A DNA stretch of 64,000 nt, taken from positions 1-64,000 of the forward strand of contig NZ_JARQWW010000003.1 of assembly GCF_029543125.1 (NCBI RefSeq), given 5' to 3'. Source of the DNA: Caulobacter segnis. Lineage in GTDB: Bacteria; Pseudomonadota; Alphaproteobacteria; Caulobacterales; Caulobacteraceae. Under the pieces are notes generated by a model. It worked only from the letters and a program-made list of their open reading frames with translations. It was not told the DNA's origin and did no database searches. How positions within the stretch are numbered: position 1 is the first letter of the stretch; every line of letters begins with the position of its first letter. This document shows positions 8,841 through 17,847 of the stretch, one piece after another. Both the position numbers and the translations under genes were made by a program.

Positions 8841-9402
8841 TCAAGCTTACGAGCCGCGGCTGAAGACGGTCTATCGCGAGCAGATCCGCTCGGCGATGAA
8901 GACCAAGTTCAGCTACACGAACGAGATGCAGGTCCCCAAGCTCGACAAGATCGTGCTGAACATGGGCATCGGCGAGGCTGTCGCGGACTCCAAGAAGGTC
9001 CAGGCCGCCATGAAGGACCTGGCGGCCATCGCCGGTCAGAAGCCGGCTCCGACCCGCGCCCGCCAATCGATCGCCGGCTTCAAGCTGCGCGAGAACATGG
9101 TCATCGGCGCGAAGGTCACCCTGCGCAAGGAACGCATGTATGAGTTCCTGGACCGTCTGATCACGATCGCTCTGCCGCGCGTGAAGGACTTCCGTGGCCT
9201 GAAGGCGACGAGCTTCGACGGCCGTGGCAACTACGCCATGGGCCTGAAGGAGCACATCGTGTTCCCGGAAATCAACTACGACCAGATCGATCAGATGTGG
9301 GGCATGGACATCATCGTCTGCACGACTGCGAAGTCGGACGACGAGGCGCGCGAACTGCTTCGCGAATTCCAGTTCCCGTTCAATGACGGGAAGGACAACT
9401 GA
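8833..9402 (+). CDS. rplE: 50S ribosomal protein L5
   Basis: L5 binds 5S rRNA and contacts S13 and P-site tRNA. 189 residues, about ten more than E. coli because of a longer N-terminus. Diagnostic parts are [37 protein letters not shown] and [17 protein letters not shown]. It overlaps rplX by 8 bases and is followed after one base by rpsN. Confidence 0.97.
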   Translation: MADQAYEPRLKTVYREQIRSAMKTKFSYTNEMQVPKLDKIVLNMGIGEAVADSKKVQAAMKDLAAIAGQKPAPTRARQSIAGFKLRENMVIGAKVTLRKERMYEFLDRLITIALPRVKDFRGLKATSFDGRGNYAMGLKEHIVFPEINYDQIDQMWGMDIIVCTTAKSDDEARELLREFQFPFNDGKDN

Positions 9403-9403
9403 T

Positions 9404-9709
9404 ATGGCCAAGAAAAGCGCCGTAAACCGCAACGAGGCGGTCAAAGCTCTCGTCAAGCAACTCGCCGACAAGCGCGCCGCGCTGAAGGCGATCGCCAACG
9501 ACGAAAGCCTGCCGCTGGAAGAACGCTTCGAAGCCCGCCTGAAACTGGCGAAGCTGCCGCGTAACTCCTCCAAGACCCGCATCCGCAACCGGTGCGAAGT
9601 CACGGGCCGCCCGCGCGCCTACTATCGCAAGCTCAAGATGAGCCGCGTCAGCCTCCGCGAACTGGGTTCGCAGGGCCTGATCCCGGGCCTCGTCAAGTCG
9701 AGCTGGTGA
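9404..9709 (+). CDS. rpsN: 30S ribosomal protein S14, zinc-free type
   Basis: S14 is a late-binding head protein. 101 residues, the long form. The zinc ribbon CxxC pairs of the short form are absent; only Cys64 remains in [20 protein letters not shown], so this is the zinc-independent type. The C-terminus [11 protein letters not shown] is typical. The ATG at 9404 gives the family length; the frame is open 7 codons upstream, but only inside rplE. Confidence 0.97.
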   Translation: MAKKSAVNRNEAVKALVKQLADKRAALKAIANDESLPLEERFEARLKLAKLPRNSSKTRIRNRCEVTGRPRAYYRKLKMSRVSLRELGSQGLIPGLVKSSW

Positions 9710-9719
9710 GGACGATCAG

Positions 9720-10118
9720 ATGTCGATGAACGATCCCCTGAGCGACATGATCGCTCGCATCAAGAACGCCGCGACCCGCAAGCGTTCGAAGGTGTCGACC
9801 CCGGCTTCGAAGCTGCGCGCCCGCGTGCTCGACGTCCTGGCCGACGAAGGCTACATCCGCGGCTACTCGCTGGTCGAGAAGCCGGGCGCCTTCCCGGAAT
9901 TCGAAATCGAGCTGAAGTACTTTGACGGCGAACCCGTCATCGTCGAAATCGCTCGCGTGTCGAAGCCCGGCCGCCGCGTCTACTCGTCGATCAAGGATCT
10001 CAAGCCGATCAAGAACGGCCTGGGCATCTCGATCCTGTCGACGCCGAAGGGCGTCATGTCCGACTCCGCAGCCCGCGACGCTAACGTCGGCGGCGAAGTC
10101 CTCTGCCGCGTCTACTAG
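9720..10118 (+). CDS. rpsH: 30S ribosomal protein S8
   Basis: S8 binds the central domain of 16S rRNA and in E. coli represses the spc operon. 132 residues. Conserved: [40 protein letters not shown] and the final [21 protein letters not shown] precedes the ATG at 9720; a second ATG two codons later (9726) is an alternative start. Confidence 0.97.
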   Translation: MSMNDPLSDMIARIKNAATRKRSKVSTPASKLRARVLDVLADEGYIRGYSLVEKPGAFPEFEIELKYFDGEPVIVEIARVSKPGRRVYSSIKDLKPIKNGLGISILSTPKGVMSDSAARDANVGGEVLCRVY

Positions 10119-10135
10119 GCGGGGAGGGAACAGAC

Positions 10136-10669
10136 ATGTCTCGTATTGGTAAGAAGGCCGTTGTGATCCCGTCGGGCGTGACCCTCACGCTCTCGGGCCA
10201 GACGGTCACGGTGAAGGGCCCCAAGGGCCAGCTCTCCTGGACGGTGTCGGAAGACGTCGAAATCAAGCAGGAAGGTAACGAGCTGACCCTGACGCCGCGC
10301 GGCGACTCCAAGCGCGCTCGCGGCATGTGGGGTCTGTCCCGCACCCTGGTGAACAACATGGTCATCGGCGTGACCCAAGGCTTCGAGGAAACCCTCGAGC
10401 TGGTCGGCGTCGGTTATCGCGCTGCGATGAAGGGCCAGGCCCTGTCGATGCAGCTCGGCTTCAGCCACGATGTTGATATCCCGGCCCCGGCCGGCATCAC
10501 CTTCGCCACGCCGAAGCAGACCGAAATCAAGATCACCGGCATCGACAAGCAGGCCGTGGGCGAAATCGCTGCGAAGATCCGCAAGATCCGTCCGCCTGAG
10601 CCCTACAAGGGCAAGGGCGTGCGCTACGCTGGCGAAAACGTCCGCCGCAAAGAAGGCAAGAAGAAGTAA
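10136..10669 (+). CDS. rplF: 50S ribosomal protein L6
   Basis: L6 has two similar domains and lies near the GTPase-associated centre. 177 residues, as in most bacteria. [18 protein letters not shown] at the start and [20 protein letters not shown] at about 153-172 are signatures. GGGAGGGAACAGAC precedes the start. It is 3 bases from rplR. Confidence 0.98.
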   Translation: MSRIGKKAVVIPSGVTLTLSGQTVTVKGPKGQLSWTVSEDVEIKQEGNELTLTPRGDSKRARGMWGLSRTLVNNMVIGVTQGFEETLELVGVGYRAAMKGQALSMQLGFSHDVDIPAPAGITFATPKQTEIKITGIDKQAVGEIAAKIRKIRPPEPYKGKGVRYAGENVRRKEGKKK

Positions 10670-10672
10670 GCC

Positions 10673-11029
10673 ATGGCGCTCTCTCCTCGCGAAACCGCCC
10701 TGCGTCGCGCTCAGCGCAACCGCACGCGGCTCAAGAAGCTGGCCAACGGCCGTCCTCGTCTGTCGGTCTTCCGCTCGGGCAAGAACATCTACGCCCAGGT
10801 CATCGATGACGCTCAAGGCGTCACCCTGGTCGCCGCCTCCTCGCTGGAAGGCGAAGGCAAGACCAAGGGCTCCGACAAGGCCGCTGCGGCCACTGTCGGC
10901 AAGCTCGTCGCCGAGCGTGCGATTGAAAAGGGCGTCAAGGACGTCGTCTTCGATCGTGGCGGCTACATCTATCACGGCCGGGTCAAGGCCCTGGCTGACG
11001 CCGCGCGCGAAGCCGGCCTGAACTTCTGA
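10673..11029 (+). CDS. rplR: 50S ribosomal protein L18
   Basis: L18 delivers 5S rRNA to the large subunit. 118 residues. It has a basic N-terminus ([20 protein letters not shown]), then [17 protein letters not shown] and the C-terminal [20 protein letters not shown]. Separated from rpsE by 10 bases with GAGGATC as binding site. Confidence 0.97.
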   Translation: MALSPRETALRRAQRNRTRLKKLANGRPRLSVFRSGKNIYAQVIDDAQGVTLVAASSLEGEGKTKGSDKAAAATVGKLVAERAIEKGVKDVVFDRGGYIYHGRVKALADAAREAGLNF

Positions 11030-11039
11030 GGATCTGATC

Positions 11040-11621
11040 ATGGCTCGTCCGAACGAAGGCGGCCGCGACCGTCGTCCCCGCGAACGCGAGGAAGTCGAAA
11101 GCGACATCGTCGAGAAACTGGTCCACATCAACCGCGTCGCCGCCACTGTGAAGGGCGGCCGTCGCTTCAGCTTCGCTGCTCTGATGGTCGTTGGTGACCA
11201 AAAGGGCCGCGTGGGCTTCGGTCATGGCAAGGCGCGTGAAGTGCCGGAAGCCATCCGCAAGGCCACCGAAGAAGCCAAGAAGTCCATGATCCGCGTTCCC
11301 CTGCGGGAATCGCGCACCCTGCACCACGACGGCCACGGCCGTTGGGGCGCCGGCAAGATCATGGTCCGCTCGGCTCCTCCGGGCACCGGCGTCATCGCCG
11401 GCGGTCCGATGCGCGCCGTGCTCGAAACCCTCGGCGTCCAGGACGTCGTGGGCAAGTCGACCGGTTCGTCCAACCCGTACAACATGGTCCGCGCGACGTT
11501 TGAAGCGCTGAAGGCCCAGGCATCGCCCCGCCAGATCGCCGCCAAGCGCGGCAAGAAGGTTGGCGACATCCTCGGCCGTCGTGCCGACGGCGCCTCGGCC
11601 CCGGACTCGATCGAGGGCTAA
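11040..11621 (+). CDS. rpsE: 30S ribosomal protein S5
   Basis: S5 takes part in translational accuracy at the decoding centre. 193 residues. The double-stranded RNA binding part contains [20 protein letters not shown], and [20 protein letters not shown] is conserved. The loop KGGRRFSF is where spectinomycin resistance changes fall in other species. It has an extra charged N-terminus ([16 protein letters not shown]). Confidence 0.97.
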   Translation: MARPNEGGRDRRPREREEVESDIVEKLVHINRVAATVKGGRRFSFAALMVVGDQKGRVGFGHGKAREVPEAIRKATEEAKKSMIRVPLRESRTLHHDGHGRWGAGKIMVRSAPPGTGVIAGGPMRAVLETLGVQDVVGKSTGSSNPYNMVRATFEALKAQASPRQIAAKRGKKVGDILGRRADGASAPDSIEG

Positions 11622-11624
11622 ACC

Positions 11625-11807
11625 ATGGCTGCCAAGACTGTCACTGTTCGCCAGACGGCGAGCCCGATTCGCCGCACCAAGGACCAGCGCGCCACGCTCG
11701 CCGGTCTGGGCCTCAACAAGGTGGGCCGCGTGTCCACCCTTGAGGACACCCCGTCGGTCCGTGGGATGATCGCCAAGGTCGCCCACATGATTGAAGTGGT
11801 CGGCTAA
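11625..11807 (+). CDS. rpmD: 50S ribosomal protein L30
   Basis: L30, a small optional protein near 5S rRNA. 60 residues. [20 protein letters not shown] and [20 protein letters not shown] are typical; the frame ends MIEVVG. It starts 3 bases after rpsE. An intrinsic terminator lies 10 bases after its stop, which is unusual because rplO, normally the next co-transcribed gene, follows it. Confidence 0.96.
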   Translation: MAAKTVTVRQTASPIRRTKDQRATLAGLGLNKVGRVSTLEDTPSVRGMIAKVAHMIEVVG

Positions 11808-11816
11808 TACCGCTAC

Positions 11817-11858
11817 ATCCGCCCACCCGCGCACGACGCAGGTGGGCGGATTACTTTT
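11817..11858 (+). terminator. Intrinsic terminator or attenuator inside the spc operon
   Basis: Perfect 11-bp stem ATCCGCCCACC (11817-11827) with GGTGGGCGGAT (11841-11851), a 13-base loop and then TACTTTTTTC. It lies between rpmD and rplO, where an operon would normally continue. Either some polymerase reads through, lowering expression of rplO, secY and adk, or a promoter lies in the 60 bases before rplO. Confidence 0.8.
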
Positions 11859-11912
11859 TTCAAAGCCGAGTCGGGGCAGGGGTCCCGGCGCAGATCTCCA
11901 AGGAGAGGCACT

Positions 11913-12398
11913 ATGACGAAGCTCAACGAACTCGCTCCTCGCGAAGGCTCCACCAAGGGCCGGATGCGCGTCGGCCGTGGCCCGGGCTCGGGCAAGGGCA
12001 AGACCAGCGGCCGCGGCGTGAAGGGTCAGAAGTCCCGCACTGGTGTCGCCATCGCGGGCTTCGAAGGCGGCCAGATGCCGCTGCACATGCGTATGCCGAA
12101 GCGCGGCTTCAACAACCCGTTCGCCAAAGAGTTCGCTGAAGTGAACCTGTGGCGTCTGGAGCAGGCGGTCGCCGCCGGCAAGCTCGACGCCAAGAAGGCG
12201 ATCGACGCCGACGCCCTGGTCGCCGCCGGCGTCATCCGTCGCAAGAAGGATGGCGTGAAGCTGCTCGGCAAGGGTGAACTGAAGGCGAAGCTGGACATCA
12301 CCGTCTACGCCGCCACTCCCTCGGCCGTGAAGGCCGTGGAAGCCGCCGGCGGCAAGGTCAGCCAGACCCGTCCGGCTCCGGCCCAAGCCGAAGCCTAA
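11913..12398 (+). CDS. rplO: 50S ribosomal protein L15
   Basis: L15 is a late-assembly protein bridging 23S rRNA domains. 161 residues. The glycine-rich RNA-binding extension [15 protein letters not shown] (about 24-38) and [20 protein letters not shown] identify it. AAGGAGAGG precedes the ATG. It is the first gene after the internal terminator and leads to secY. Confidence 0.97.
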   Translation: MTKLNELAPREGSTKGRMRVGRGPGSGKGKTSGRGVKGQKSRTGVAIAGFEGGQMPLHMRMPKRGFNNPFAKEFAEVNLWRLEQAVAAGKLDAKKAIDADALVAAGVIRRKKDGVKLLGKGELKAKLDITVYAATPSAVKAVEAAGGKVSQTRPAPAQAEA

Positions 12399-12404
12399 GT
12401 CTTT

Positions 12405-12463
12405 CGCCCGGATCTCCGGGCGTCAGCTACAAACGGGGCGGCGGGTGACAACGCCCGCCGCCC
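12405..12463 (+). other. Two intercistronic hairpins between rplO and secY
   Basis: CGCCCGG (12405-12411) pairs with CCGGGCG (12416-12422), and GGGCGGCGGG (12436-12445) pairs perfectly with CCCGCCGCCC (12454-12463). No T tract follows (CTGCTTATG), so a simple intrinsic terminator is unlikely; mRNA stabilisation or processing is possible. Confidence 0.4.
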
Positions 12464-12500
12464 TGCTTATGTGTCTCGCCACATAGTCGTGGGAATCTAG

Positions 12501-13853
12501 ATGGCGTCAGCCGCAGAACAGCTCGCAGCCAATATGAACTTCGGGTCCTTCCAGAAGGCCTCGGAACTTCACAAGCGCATCTGGTTCACCATCCTGGCGA
12601 TGGTGGTCTACCGGCTCGGCACCTACATCCCGATCCCGGGCATCAATTCCGGCGCGTTCGCTCAGGCGTTCGGCGGCCAGTCCCAGGGCATCCTGGGCAT
12701 GTTCAACATGTTCTCGGGCGGCGCCGTCGAGCGGATGGCCATCTTCGCCCTGAACGTGATGCCCTACATCTCGGCGTCGATCATCGTGCAGCTGATGGGC
12801 ACGGTGTATCCGCCATGGGAGAAGCTGCGGAAGGAAGGCGGGGAGGCGGGCCGCAAGACCCTCAACCAATACACCCGCTATCTGACCGTCCTGCTGGCCC
12901 TGTTCCAGTCGGGCTCCATCGCCATGGGCCTGCAGTCGAGCCCCGGCCTGGTAGACAATCCCGGCCTGTTCTTTGTGGTCTCGACCATCGTCGCCCTGAC
13001 CGGCGGCACCATGTTCCTGATGTGGCTGGGTGAGCAGATCACCAGCCGCGGCGTGGGCAACGGCACCAGCCTGATCATCTTCGCCGGCATCGTGGCGGGC
13101 CTGCCCCGCGGCGTCTGGCAGATGTTCGAAATGACCCGCACGGGCGCTCTGTCGGCCTTCGCCATGTTCGCGATCATGGCCATCGCCGTGGCGGTGATCT
13201 TCGCCATCGTGTTCATGGAGCGCTCGCAGCGCCGTCTGCTGGTGCAGTATCCGAAGCGCCAGGTGGGCAACCGCATGTTTGGCGGCGACACCTCGTTCTT
13301 GCCGCTGAAGATCAACACCGCAGGCGTGATCCCGCCGATCTTCGCCTCGTCGCTGCTGCTGCTGCCGGCCACGGTCATGGGCTTTTTGGCCAACGCCAAC
13401 CTTCCGGCCTGGGCCCAGTGGGTCCCCGGCGTGGTGGGCCAGCTCCAGCACGGCCAGCCGGCCTTCATGGTCGCCTACGGCCTGATGATCGTCTTCTTCT
13501 GCTTCTTCTACACGTCGATCGTGTTCAATCCGGACGACACGGCCGAGAACCTGCGTAAGTACGGCGGGTTCCTGCCCGGCATCCGTCCCGGCAAGCGCAC
13601 GGCCGAGTACCTCGACTACGTGCTGACCCGTCTGACGGTGATCGGCGCGGCGTACATCACCCTGGTCTGCCTTCTGCCCGAAGCGCTGATCGGCTTCTAC
13701 AACGCCCCGTTCTATCTGGGCGGCACCTCGATCCTCATCGTCGTGACCGTGACCATGGACACCGTGGCGCAGATCCAGTCCCACCTGCTGGCGCACCAGT
13801 ATGAAGGCCTGATCAAGAAGTCGAAGTTGCGCGGCGGCGGTCGTGGACGCTAG
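12501..13853 (+). CDS. secY: Preprotein translocase subunit SecY
   Basis: SecY is the channel of the Sec translocon in the inner membrane. 450 residues with about ten membrane segments. The first is at about 30-47 (WFTILAMVVYRLGTYIPIPG spans its start). The plug and loop region NMFSGGAVERMAIFALNVMP, the conserved LMWLGEQITSRGVGNGTSLI and the cytoplasmic loop YPKRQVGNRMFGGDTSFLPL are all present. It follows rplO after a 102-base gap with two hairpins; the nearest SD-like sequence is GTGGGAATCTAG. Position between rplO and adk is the usual one. Confidence 0.98.
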   Translation: MASAAEQLAANMNFGSFQKASELHKRIWFTILAMVVYRLGTYIPIPGINSGAFAQAFGGQSQGILGMFNMFSGGAVERMAIFALNVMPYISASIIVQLMGTVYPPWEKLRKEGGEAGRKTLNQYTRYLTVLLALFQSGSIAMGLQSSPGLVDNPGLFFVVSTIVALTGGTMFLMWLGEQITSRGVGNGTSLIIFAGIVAGLPRGVWQMFEMTRTGALSAFAMFAIMAIAVAVIFAIVFMERSQRRLLVQYPKRQVGNRMFGGDTSFLPLKINTAGVIPPIFASSLLLLPATVMGFLANANLPAWAQWVPGVVGQLQHGQPAFMVAYGLMIVFFCFFYTSIVFNPDDTAENLRKYGGFLPGIRPGKRTAEYLDYVLTRLTVIGAAYITLVCLLPEALIGFYNAPFYLGGTSILIVVTVTMDTVAQIQSHLLAHQYEGLIKKSKLRGGGRGR

Positions 13854-13917
13854 TTGGAACTAGGGCCAGGAAACGGCGGGCGTTAAGACCCGTCCAGGAT
13901 GTGCGAGGGGCACGTAG

Positions 13918-14490
13918 ATGAACTTGATCTTGTTTGGGCCGCCGGCCGCCGGCAAGGGGACGCAAGCCAAGCGGCTGGTCGACGAGCACGGCATGGTTCA
14001 GCTCTCGACCGGCGACATGCTGCGCGCCGCCATCGCTTCGGGCTCCGAACTGGGGCAGAAGGTGAAGGGCGTCCTGGACCGCGGCGAGCTGGTCACGGAC
14101 GAGATCGTGATCGCACTGATCGAGGACCGCCTGCCGGAGGCTGAAGCCGCCGGCGGCGCCATCTTCGACGGTTTCCCGCGCACCGTTGCGCAGGCCGAGG
14201 CGCTCGACGCCATGCTGGCCGGCCGCGGCGCCAAGGTTGATGTCGTCCTTCGTCTGAAGGTCGATGAAACGGCTCTGACGGGGCGAATCGCCAAGCGATT
14301 CGCCGAGCAGGGTCGTCCTGACGACAATCCGGAGGTCTTCGGCACCCGCTTGAAGGCCTACAACGACCAGACGGCTCCGCTGCTGCCTTACTACAAGGGG
14401 CAGGGGAAGCTGGTCGAACTGGACGGGATGGGTTCGGTGGAGGCCGTGGCGGCCGACATCGACGCCGCCCTCGGACAGGTCGTTAAATAA
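13918..14490 (+). CDS. adk: Adenylate kinase, short-LID type
   Basis: Catalyses ATP + AMP to 2 ADP in the cytoplasm. 190 residues. The P-loop GPPAAGKG is at 7-14, the AMP-binding part has QLSTGDMLRAAI, the adenine region FDGFPRTVAQAEALD, and the arginine-rich end RFAEQGRPDDNPEVFGTRL. The long zinc-binding LID seen in 214-residue enzymes is replaced by a short loop without cysteines, as in many alphaproteobacteria. GAGGGG lies about 10 bases upstream of the ATG. It is the last gene before the alpha-operon promoter. Confidence 0.97.
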   Translation: MNLILFGPPAAGKGTQAKRLVDEHGMVQLSTGDMLRAAIASGSELGQKVKGVLDRGELVTDEIVIALIEDRLPEAEAAGGAIFDGFPRTVAQAEALDAMLAGRGAKVDVVLRLKVDETALTGRIAKRFAEQGRPDDNPEVFGTRLKAYNDQTAPLLPYYKGQGKLVELDGMGSVEAVAADIDAALGQVVK

Positions 14491-14501
14491 GCTTCGCGAA
14501 G

Positions 14502-14520
14502 CAGGGAACTTTCCCTGTTT
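14502..14520 (+). terminator. Weak terminator-like hairpin after adk
   Basis: CAGGGA (14502-14507) pairs with TCCCTG (14512-14517), 4-base loop, followed by only TTTC. It lies 12 bases after the adk stop and just before the rpsM promoter. The stem is short and the T tract poor. Confidence 0.35.
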
Positions 14521-14526
14521 CAAAGG

Positions 14527-14554
14527 TTGACGGGAGCGCGCCGATCCCTATAAC
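14527..14554 (+). promoter_or_regulatory. Predicted promoter of the rpsM-rpsK-rpoA-rplQ segment
   Basis: TTGACG (14527-14532) and TATAAC (14549-14554) separated by 16 bases, a strong housekeeping-type promoter. It would give a leader of about 100 bases before rpsM, so the alpha operon can be expressed independently of the spc part. Confidence 0.65.
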
Positions 14555-14659
14555 GGTGCGCTTCCGCGAAAGGCGCGATGGCGCGCGTAGGCTCAACTCG
14601 CTCGGGTTGCGGCCTCTGTGCCCTTCGCGCTTATTGGCGTGATCAGGAGATTTATAGAC

Positions 14660-15028
14660 GTGGCCCGTATCGCAGGCGTCAACATTCCGACGAACAAGCG
14701 CGTTCTCATCGCGCTTCAGTACATCCATGGCATCGGCCAGAAGTCCGCGCATGACATCATGCACAAGGTCGGCCTGGACGAGACGCGCCGCGTGAACGAG
14801 CTCACGGACGCCGAAGTTCTGCAAATCCGTGAAACCATCGACCGTGACTACACGGTGGAAGGCGACCTGCGTCGCGAGACGGCGGTCAACATCAAGCGCC
14901 TGATGGATCTGGCCTGCTATCGTGGCCTGCGTCACCGTAAGGGCCTGCCGGTCCGCGGTCAGCGCACGCACACGAACGCCCGCACCCGCAAGGGTCCGGC
15001 CAAGCCGATCGCCGGCAAGAAGAAGTAA
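14660..15028 (+). CDS. rpsM: 30S ribosomal protein S13
   Basis: S13 contacts the P-site tRNA and forms a dimer with S19. 122 residues. It begins [20 protein letters not shown], contains [13 protein letters not shown] and ends in the basic [18 protein letters not shown]. The start is the GTG at 14660 with AGGAG 11 bases upstream; the frame is open to 14618, but homology starts at the GTG. Confidence 0.97.
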   Translation: MARIAGVNIPTNKRVLIALQYIHGIGQKSAHDIMHKVGLDETRRVNELTDAEVLQIRETIDRDYTVEGDLRRETAVNIKRLMDLACYRGLRHRKGLPVRGQRTHTNARTRKGPAKPIAGKKK

Positions 15029-15040
15029 GAGAGCTAGATC

Positions 15041-15430
15041 GTGGCCAAGGAACCGGCTCGCGTTAAACGTCGCGAACGCAAGAACATCACCTCGGGCGTG
15101 GCGCATGTGAACGCCTCGTTCAACAACACCATGATCACCATCACCGACGCTCAGGGGAACACCATCTCCTGGTCGAGCGCCGGCATGATGGGCTTCAAGG
15201 GCTCGCGCAAGTCGACCCCGTACGCCGCCCAGATGGCCGCTGAAGACGCGGGCCGCAAGGCTGCCGATCACGGCGTGAAGACTCTGGAAGTCAACGTCTC
15301 TGGTCCGGGTTCGGGTCGTGAATCGGCTCTGCGCGCTCTGCAGGCTGTCGGCTTCACGATCACCACGATCCGCGACGTCACGCCGATTCCGCACAATGGT
15401 TGCCGGCCGCCCAAGCGCCGGCGCGTTTAA
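15041..15430 (+). CDS. rpsK: 30S ribosomal protein S11
   Basis: S11 lies on the platform near the anti-Shine-Dalgarno of 16S rRNA. 129 residues. [40 protein letters not shown] and the C-terminal [12 protein letters not shown] are diagnostic. It starts at a GTG, 12 bases after rpsM, with GAGAGC upstream. Confidence 0.97.
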   Translation: MAKEPARVKRRERKNITSGVAHVNASFNNTMITITDAQGNTISWSSAGMMGFKGSRKSTPYAAQMAAEDAGRKAADHGVKTLEVNVSGPGSGRESALRALQAVGFTITTIRDVTPIPHNGCRPPKRRRV

Positions 15431-15504
15431 GGCCTGACCAACCTAATTTCCCTGCGCCGGCTGCGAGATTCGTGGCCGGCGAGCCGCGTTCAAGGGATCC
15501 GACT

Positions 15505-16521
15505 GTGATCGAAAGAAACTGGAACGAGCTGACCCGCCCCGAAAAGCCGCAGATCGAGACGGGCGCCGACGCCAGCCGCAAGGCTCGCATCGTCGCTGAA
15601 CCGCTCGAGCGCGGCTTTGGCGTGACTCTCGGCAACGCGCTTCGGCGCGTTCTTCTGTCTTCGCTGCAAGGCGCCGCCGTGACCGCCGTCCAGATCGACG
15701 GCGTGGTCCACGAGTTCTCCTCGCTGGAAGGCGTTCGGGAAGATGTCGTCGACATCGTCCTGAACATCAAGCAACTGGCCGTGCGCATGCACAGCGAAGG
15801 TCCGAAGCGCATCACCCTGCGCGCCACGGGTCCGGGCCAAGTCACCGCTGGTCAGATCGAGACCCCGGCTGACGTCGAAATCCTGAACACCGACCACGTG
15901 CTCTGCACGCTGGACGAGGGCGCCTCGGTGCGCATGGAGTTCACGATCAACACCGGCAAGGGCTATGTCCCGGCCGAGCGCAACCGTCCGGAAGACGCGC
16001 CGATCGGCCTGATCGCCGTCGACTCGATCTACTCGCCGGTGAAGCGCGTCGCCTACAAGGTCGAGCCGACCCGTCAGGGCCAGTCGCTCGACTACGACAA
16101 GCTGATCCTGGAAGTCGAAACCAACGGCGCCGTCTCGCCGGTTGACGCGGTGGCCTATGCCGCCCGCATCCTGCAAGACCAGCTGCAGATCTTCATCACC
16201 TTCGACGAGCCCAAGGCCAAGGCCGCGGACGAGTCGAAGCCGGAGCTGCCGTTCAACCCGGCGCTGCTGAAGAAGGTCGACGAGCTGGAGCTGTCGGTCC
16301 GTTCGGCCAACTGCCTGAAGAACGACAACATCGTCTACATCGGCGACCTGATCCAGAAGACGGAAGCGGAGATGCTCCGCACCCCGAACTTCGGCCGCAA
16401 GTCCTTGAATGAAATCAAGGAAGTTCTGGCTGGCATGGGGCTGCACCTCGGCATGGACGTGCCGAACTGGCCGCCGGAAAATATCGAAGACCTGGCCAAG
16501 AAGTTCGAAGACCAGATCTAA
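15505..16521 (+). CDS. rpoA: RNA polymerase alpha subunit
   Basis: Alpha subunit, the dimeric platform for core polymerase assembly. 338 residues, typical. The N-terminal domain carries [20 protein letters not shown] (about 34-53). After a linker ([17 protein letters not shown]), the C-terminal domain with [20 protein letters not shown] and [20 protein letters not shown] binds UP elements and activators. The GTG at 15505, preceded by AAGGGA, matches the family start [16 protein letters not shown]; the frame is open to 15400 but that part overlaps rpsK. A 153-base gap to rplQ shows no gene. Confidence 0.98.
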   Translation: MIERNWNELTRPEKPQIETGADASRKARIVAEPLERGFGVTLGNALRRVLLSSLQGAAVTAVQIDGVVHEFSSLEGVREDVVDIVLNIKQLAVRMHSEGPKRITLRATGPGQVTAGQIETPADVEILNTDHVLCTLDEGASVRMEFTINTGKGYVPAERNRPEDAPIGLIAVDSIYSPVKRVAYKVEPTRQGQSLDYDKLILEVETNGAVSPVDAVAYAARILQDQLQIFITFDEPKAKAADESKPELPFNPALLKKVDELELSVRSANCLKNDNIVYIGDLIQKTEAEMLRTPNFGRKSLNEIKEVLAGMGLHLGMDVPNWPPENIEDLAKKFEDQI

Positions 16522-16674
16522 GACACGACCGCGCTTAATCCGGGCCGACCGAAAGGTCTGTCTGGGTCCGTTGAAGCCGCAACAGCGGTGGAGGACCCCG
16601 GCGCTTAGCACTTACCCAGGCGGGATGACGGCTGGGACTTGTGACAATCGGGCTGCGGCCCAGGAGAGACTGAA

Positions 16675-17088
16675 ATGCGTCACGGTAAAGCACACCGTAA
16701 ACTGGGTCGTACGACCAGCCACCGCACCGCCATGTTCGCCAACATGTCCGCCTCGCTGATCAAGCATGAGCAGATTGTCACCACCCTGCCGAAGGCGAAG
16801 GAACTGCGTCCGATCGTTGAGAAGCTGATCACCCTCGCCAAGCGCGGTGACCTGCACGCTCGTCGTCAGGCGATCAGCAAGGTCCGCGACGTCGAACAAG
16901 TCGGCAAGCTCTTTGCGGTCCTCGGCCCGCGCTACAAGGCTCGTGAAGGCGGCTATATCCGCGTTCTGAAGGCTGGCTTCCGCTACGGCGACAACGCCCC
17001 GATGGCGGTGATCGAGTTTGTCGATCGCGACGTGTCGGAAAAGGGCAAGGACTCCGGTCCGGTCCACGTGGTCGACAGCGAAGACTAA
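16675..17088 (+). CDS. rplQ: 50S ribosomal protein L17
   Basis: L17 surrounds the tunnel exit. 137 residues. [20 protein letters not shown] and [20 protein letters not shown] are the family start; the end is a short acidic tail (VVDSED). AGGAGAG lies 8 bases before the ATG. Last gene of the superoperon, followed by a strong terminator. Confidence 0.98.
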   Translation: MRHGKAHRKLGRTTSHRTAMFANMSASLIKHEQIVTTLPKAKELRPIVEKLITLAKRGDLHARRQAISKVRDVEQVGKLFAVLGPRYKAREGGYIRVLKAGFRYGDNAPMAVIEFVDRDVSEKGKDSGPVHVVDSED

Positions 17089-17111
17089 GAAGCGCCAGCT
17101 TCCAAGAGTTC

Positions 17112-17142
17112 AAAGCCCCGGGGTTCGCTCCGGGGCTTTTTC
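17112..17142 (+). terminator. Intrinsic terminator of the ribosomal superoperon
   Basis: Stem AAAGCCCCGG (17112-17121) with CCGGGGCTTT (17130-17139), 8-base loop, followed by TTC. The last T residues of the stem and the following bases form a five-T tract. Confidence 0.9.
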
Positions 17143-17172
17143 TTTGCCCGCCGGCTGGGTAGGGGAGGGGGC

Positions 17173-17520
17173 ATGACCGTCACCATCTTCCACAATCCTG
17201 CCTGCTCCACCTCCCGCAAGACGCTGGAGGCGCTCGAAGCCGCCGACGCCAAGCCCCTCGTGGTCGAGTATCTGAAAGCCGGCTGGACCAAGCCGCAGCT
17301 TCAGGACCTGCTGAAGCAGCTCGGCCTGACCCCGCGCGATATCCTGCGCACCAAGGGCGCGCTGGCCGGAGAACTGGGCCTGCTGGAGGACGGCGTGTCG
17401 GGCGACCGCATCCTGGACGCCATGGTCGAGCATCCGGTCTTGGTCGAGCGTCCCATCGTGGTCGGTCCCAAGGGCGCCGTGGTGGCGCGGCCGATAGAGC
17501 GTTTCGCCGAAGTTCTCTAA
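17173..17520 (+). CDS. arsC: ArsC/Spx-type arsenate reductase (glutaredoxin-dependent)
   Basis: 115-residue thioredoxin-fold protein of the ArsC family, which reduces arsenate to arsenite using glutathione and glutaredoxin. The active-site Cys11 sits in HNPACSTSRKTLE; Arg59 (DILRTK), Arg93 (VERPIVV) and Arg106 (AVVARP) match the arginine triad that binds the oxyanion in the E. coli enzyme. GGGGAGGGGGC lies just upstream of the ATG. No arsR, arsB or acr3 gene is nearby, so a role in arsenic resistance is family inference only. Its stop codon abuts a broken SRPBCC gene. Confidence 0.87.
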   Translation: MTVTIFHNPACSTSRKTLEALEAADAKPLVVEYLKAGWTKPQLQDLLKQLGLTPRDILRTKGALAGELGLLEDGVSGDRILDAMVEHPVLVERPIVVGPKGAVVARPIERFAEVL

Positions 17521-17847
17521 GACGCTGCCCAACGGAAAGGTCTTTGAGATCGACCGCATCCGGGCCTGGGAGCCGCCGCATCGGCTGGTCTTCGGCTGGT
17601 CTTCGGCTGGTGGCAGGCGACGTTCACGCCGGAACAGGACACCGAGGTGACCGTCACCTTCGAGGCGGTTGAGGATGAGACCCGGGTCACGGTCGAGCAT
17701 CGCGGTTGGGACACCGTGCCGGCGACTCACGTGGACAAGCACGGTTTTCCCGGACCGTTGTTCCTTCAGCGCCATGCAGAGTGGTGGCGTGCGCTGCTGG
17801 GTTCGCTTAAGTCAAAGCTCGACGCCGGGGAGGGCGCGCCCAGATGA
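17519..17847 (+). pseudogene. Broken SRPBCC (AHSA1-like) gene remnant
   Basis: The C-terminal part of an AHSA1-type START-fold protein, disabled twice. From 17519 the frame reads KTLPNGKVFEIDRIRAWEPP and HRLVFGW, a typical AHSA1 middle; the N-terminal half is missing and the sequence abuts the arsC stop. At 17580-17612 three 11-base copies (ATCGGCTGGTC, TTCGGCTGGTC, TTCGGCTGGTG) occur in a row. Removing one copy restores GWWQATFTPEQDTEVTVTFE and the rest up to 17847 (HRGWDTVPATHV, WWRALLGSLKSKL), so an 11-base tandem duplication caused a frameshift. The final stop overlaps the MFS start by 4 bases, a trace of former coupling. A shorter 66-residue product from 17647 is possible but lacks half the fold. 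Confidence 0.8.

Noticed and set aside
12436..12470. Terminator between rplO and secY
   Set aside because: A strong hairpin exists but there is no T tract, and secY has no clear promoter after it, so a terminator call was not made.
17647..17847. Intact 66-residue gene before the MFS exporter
   Set aside because: The sequence is the C-terminal half of an SRPBCC fold whose upstream part is readable in another frame, so it is better called a pseudogene remnant.
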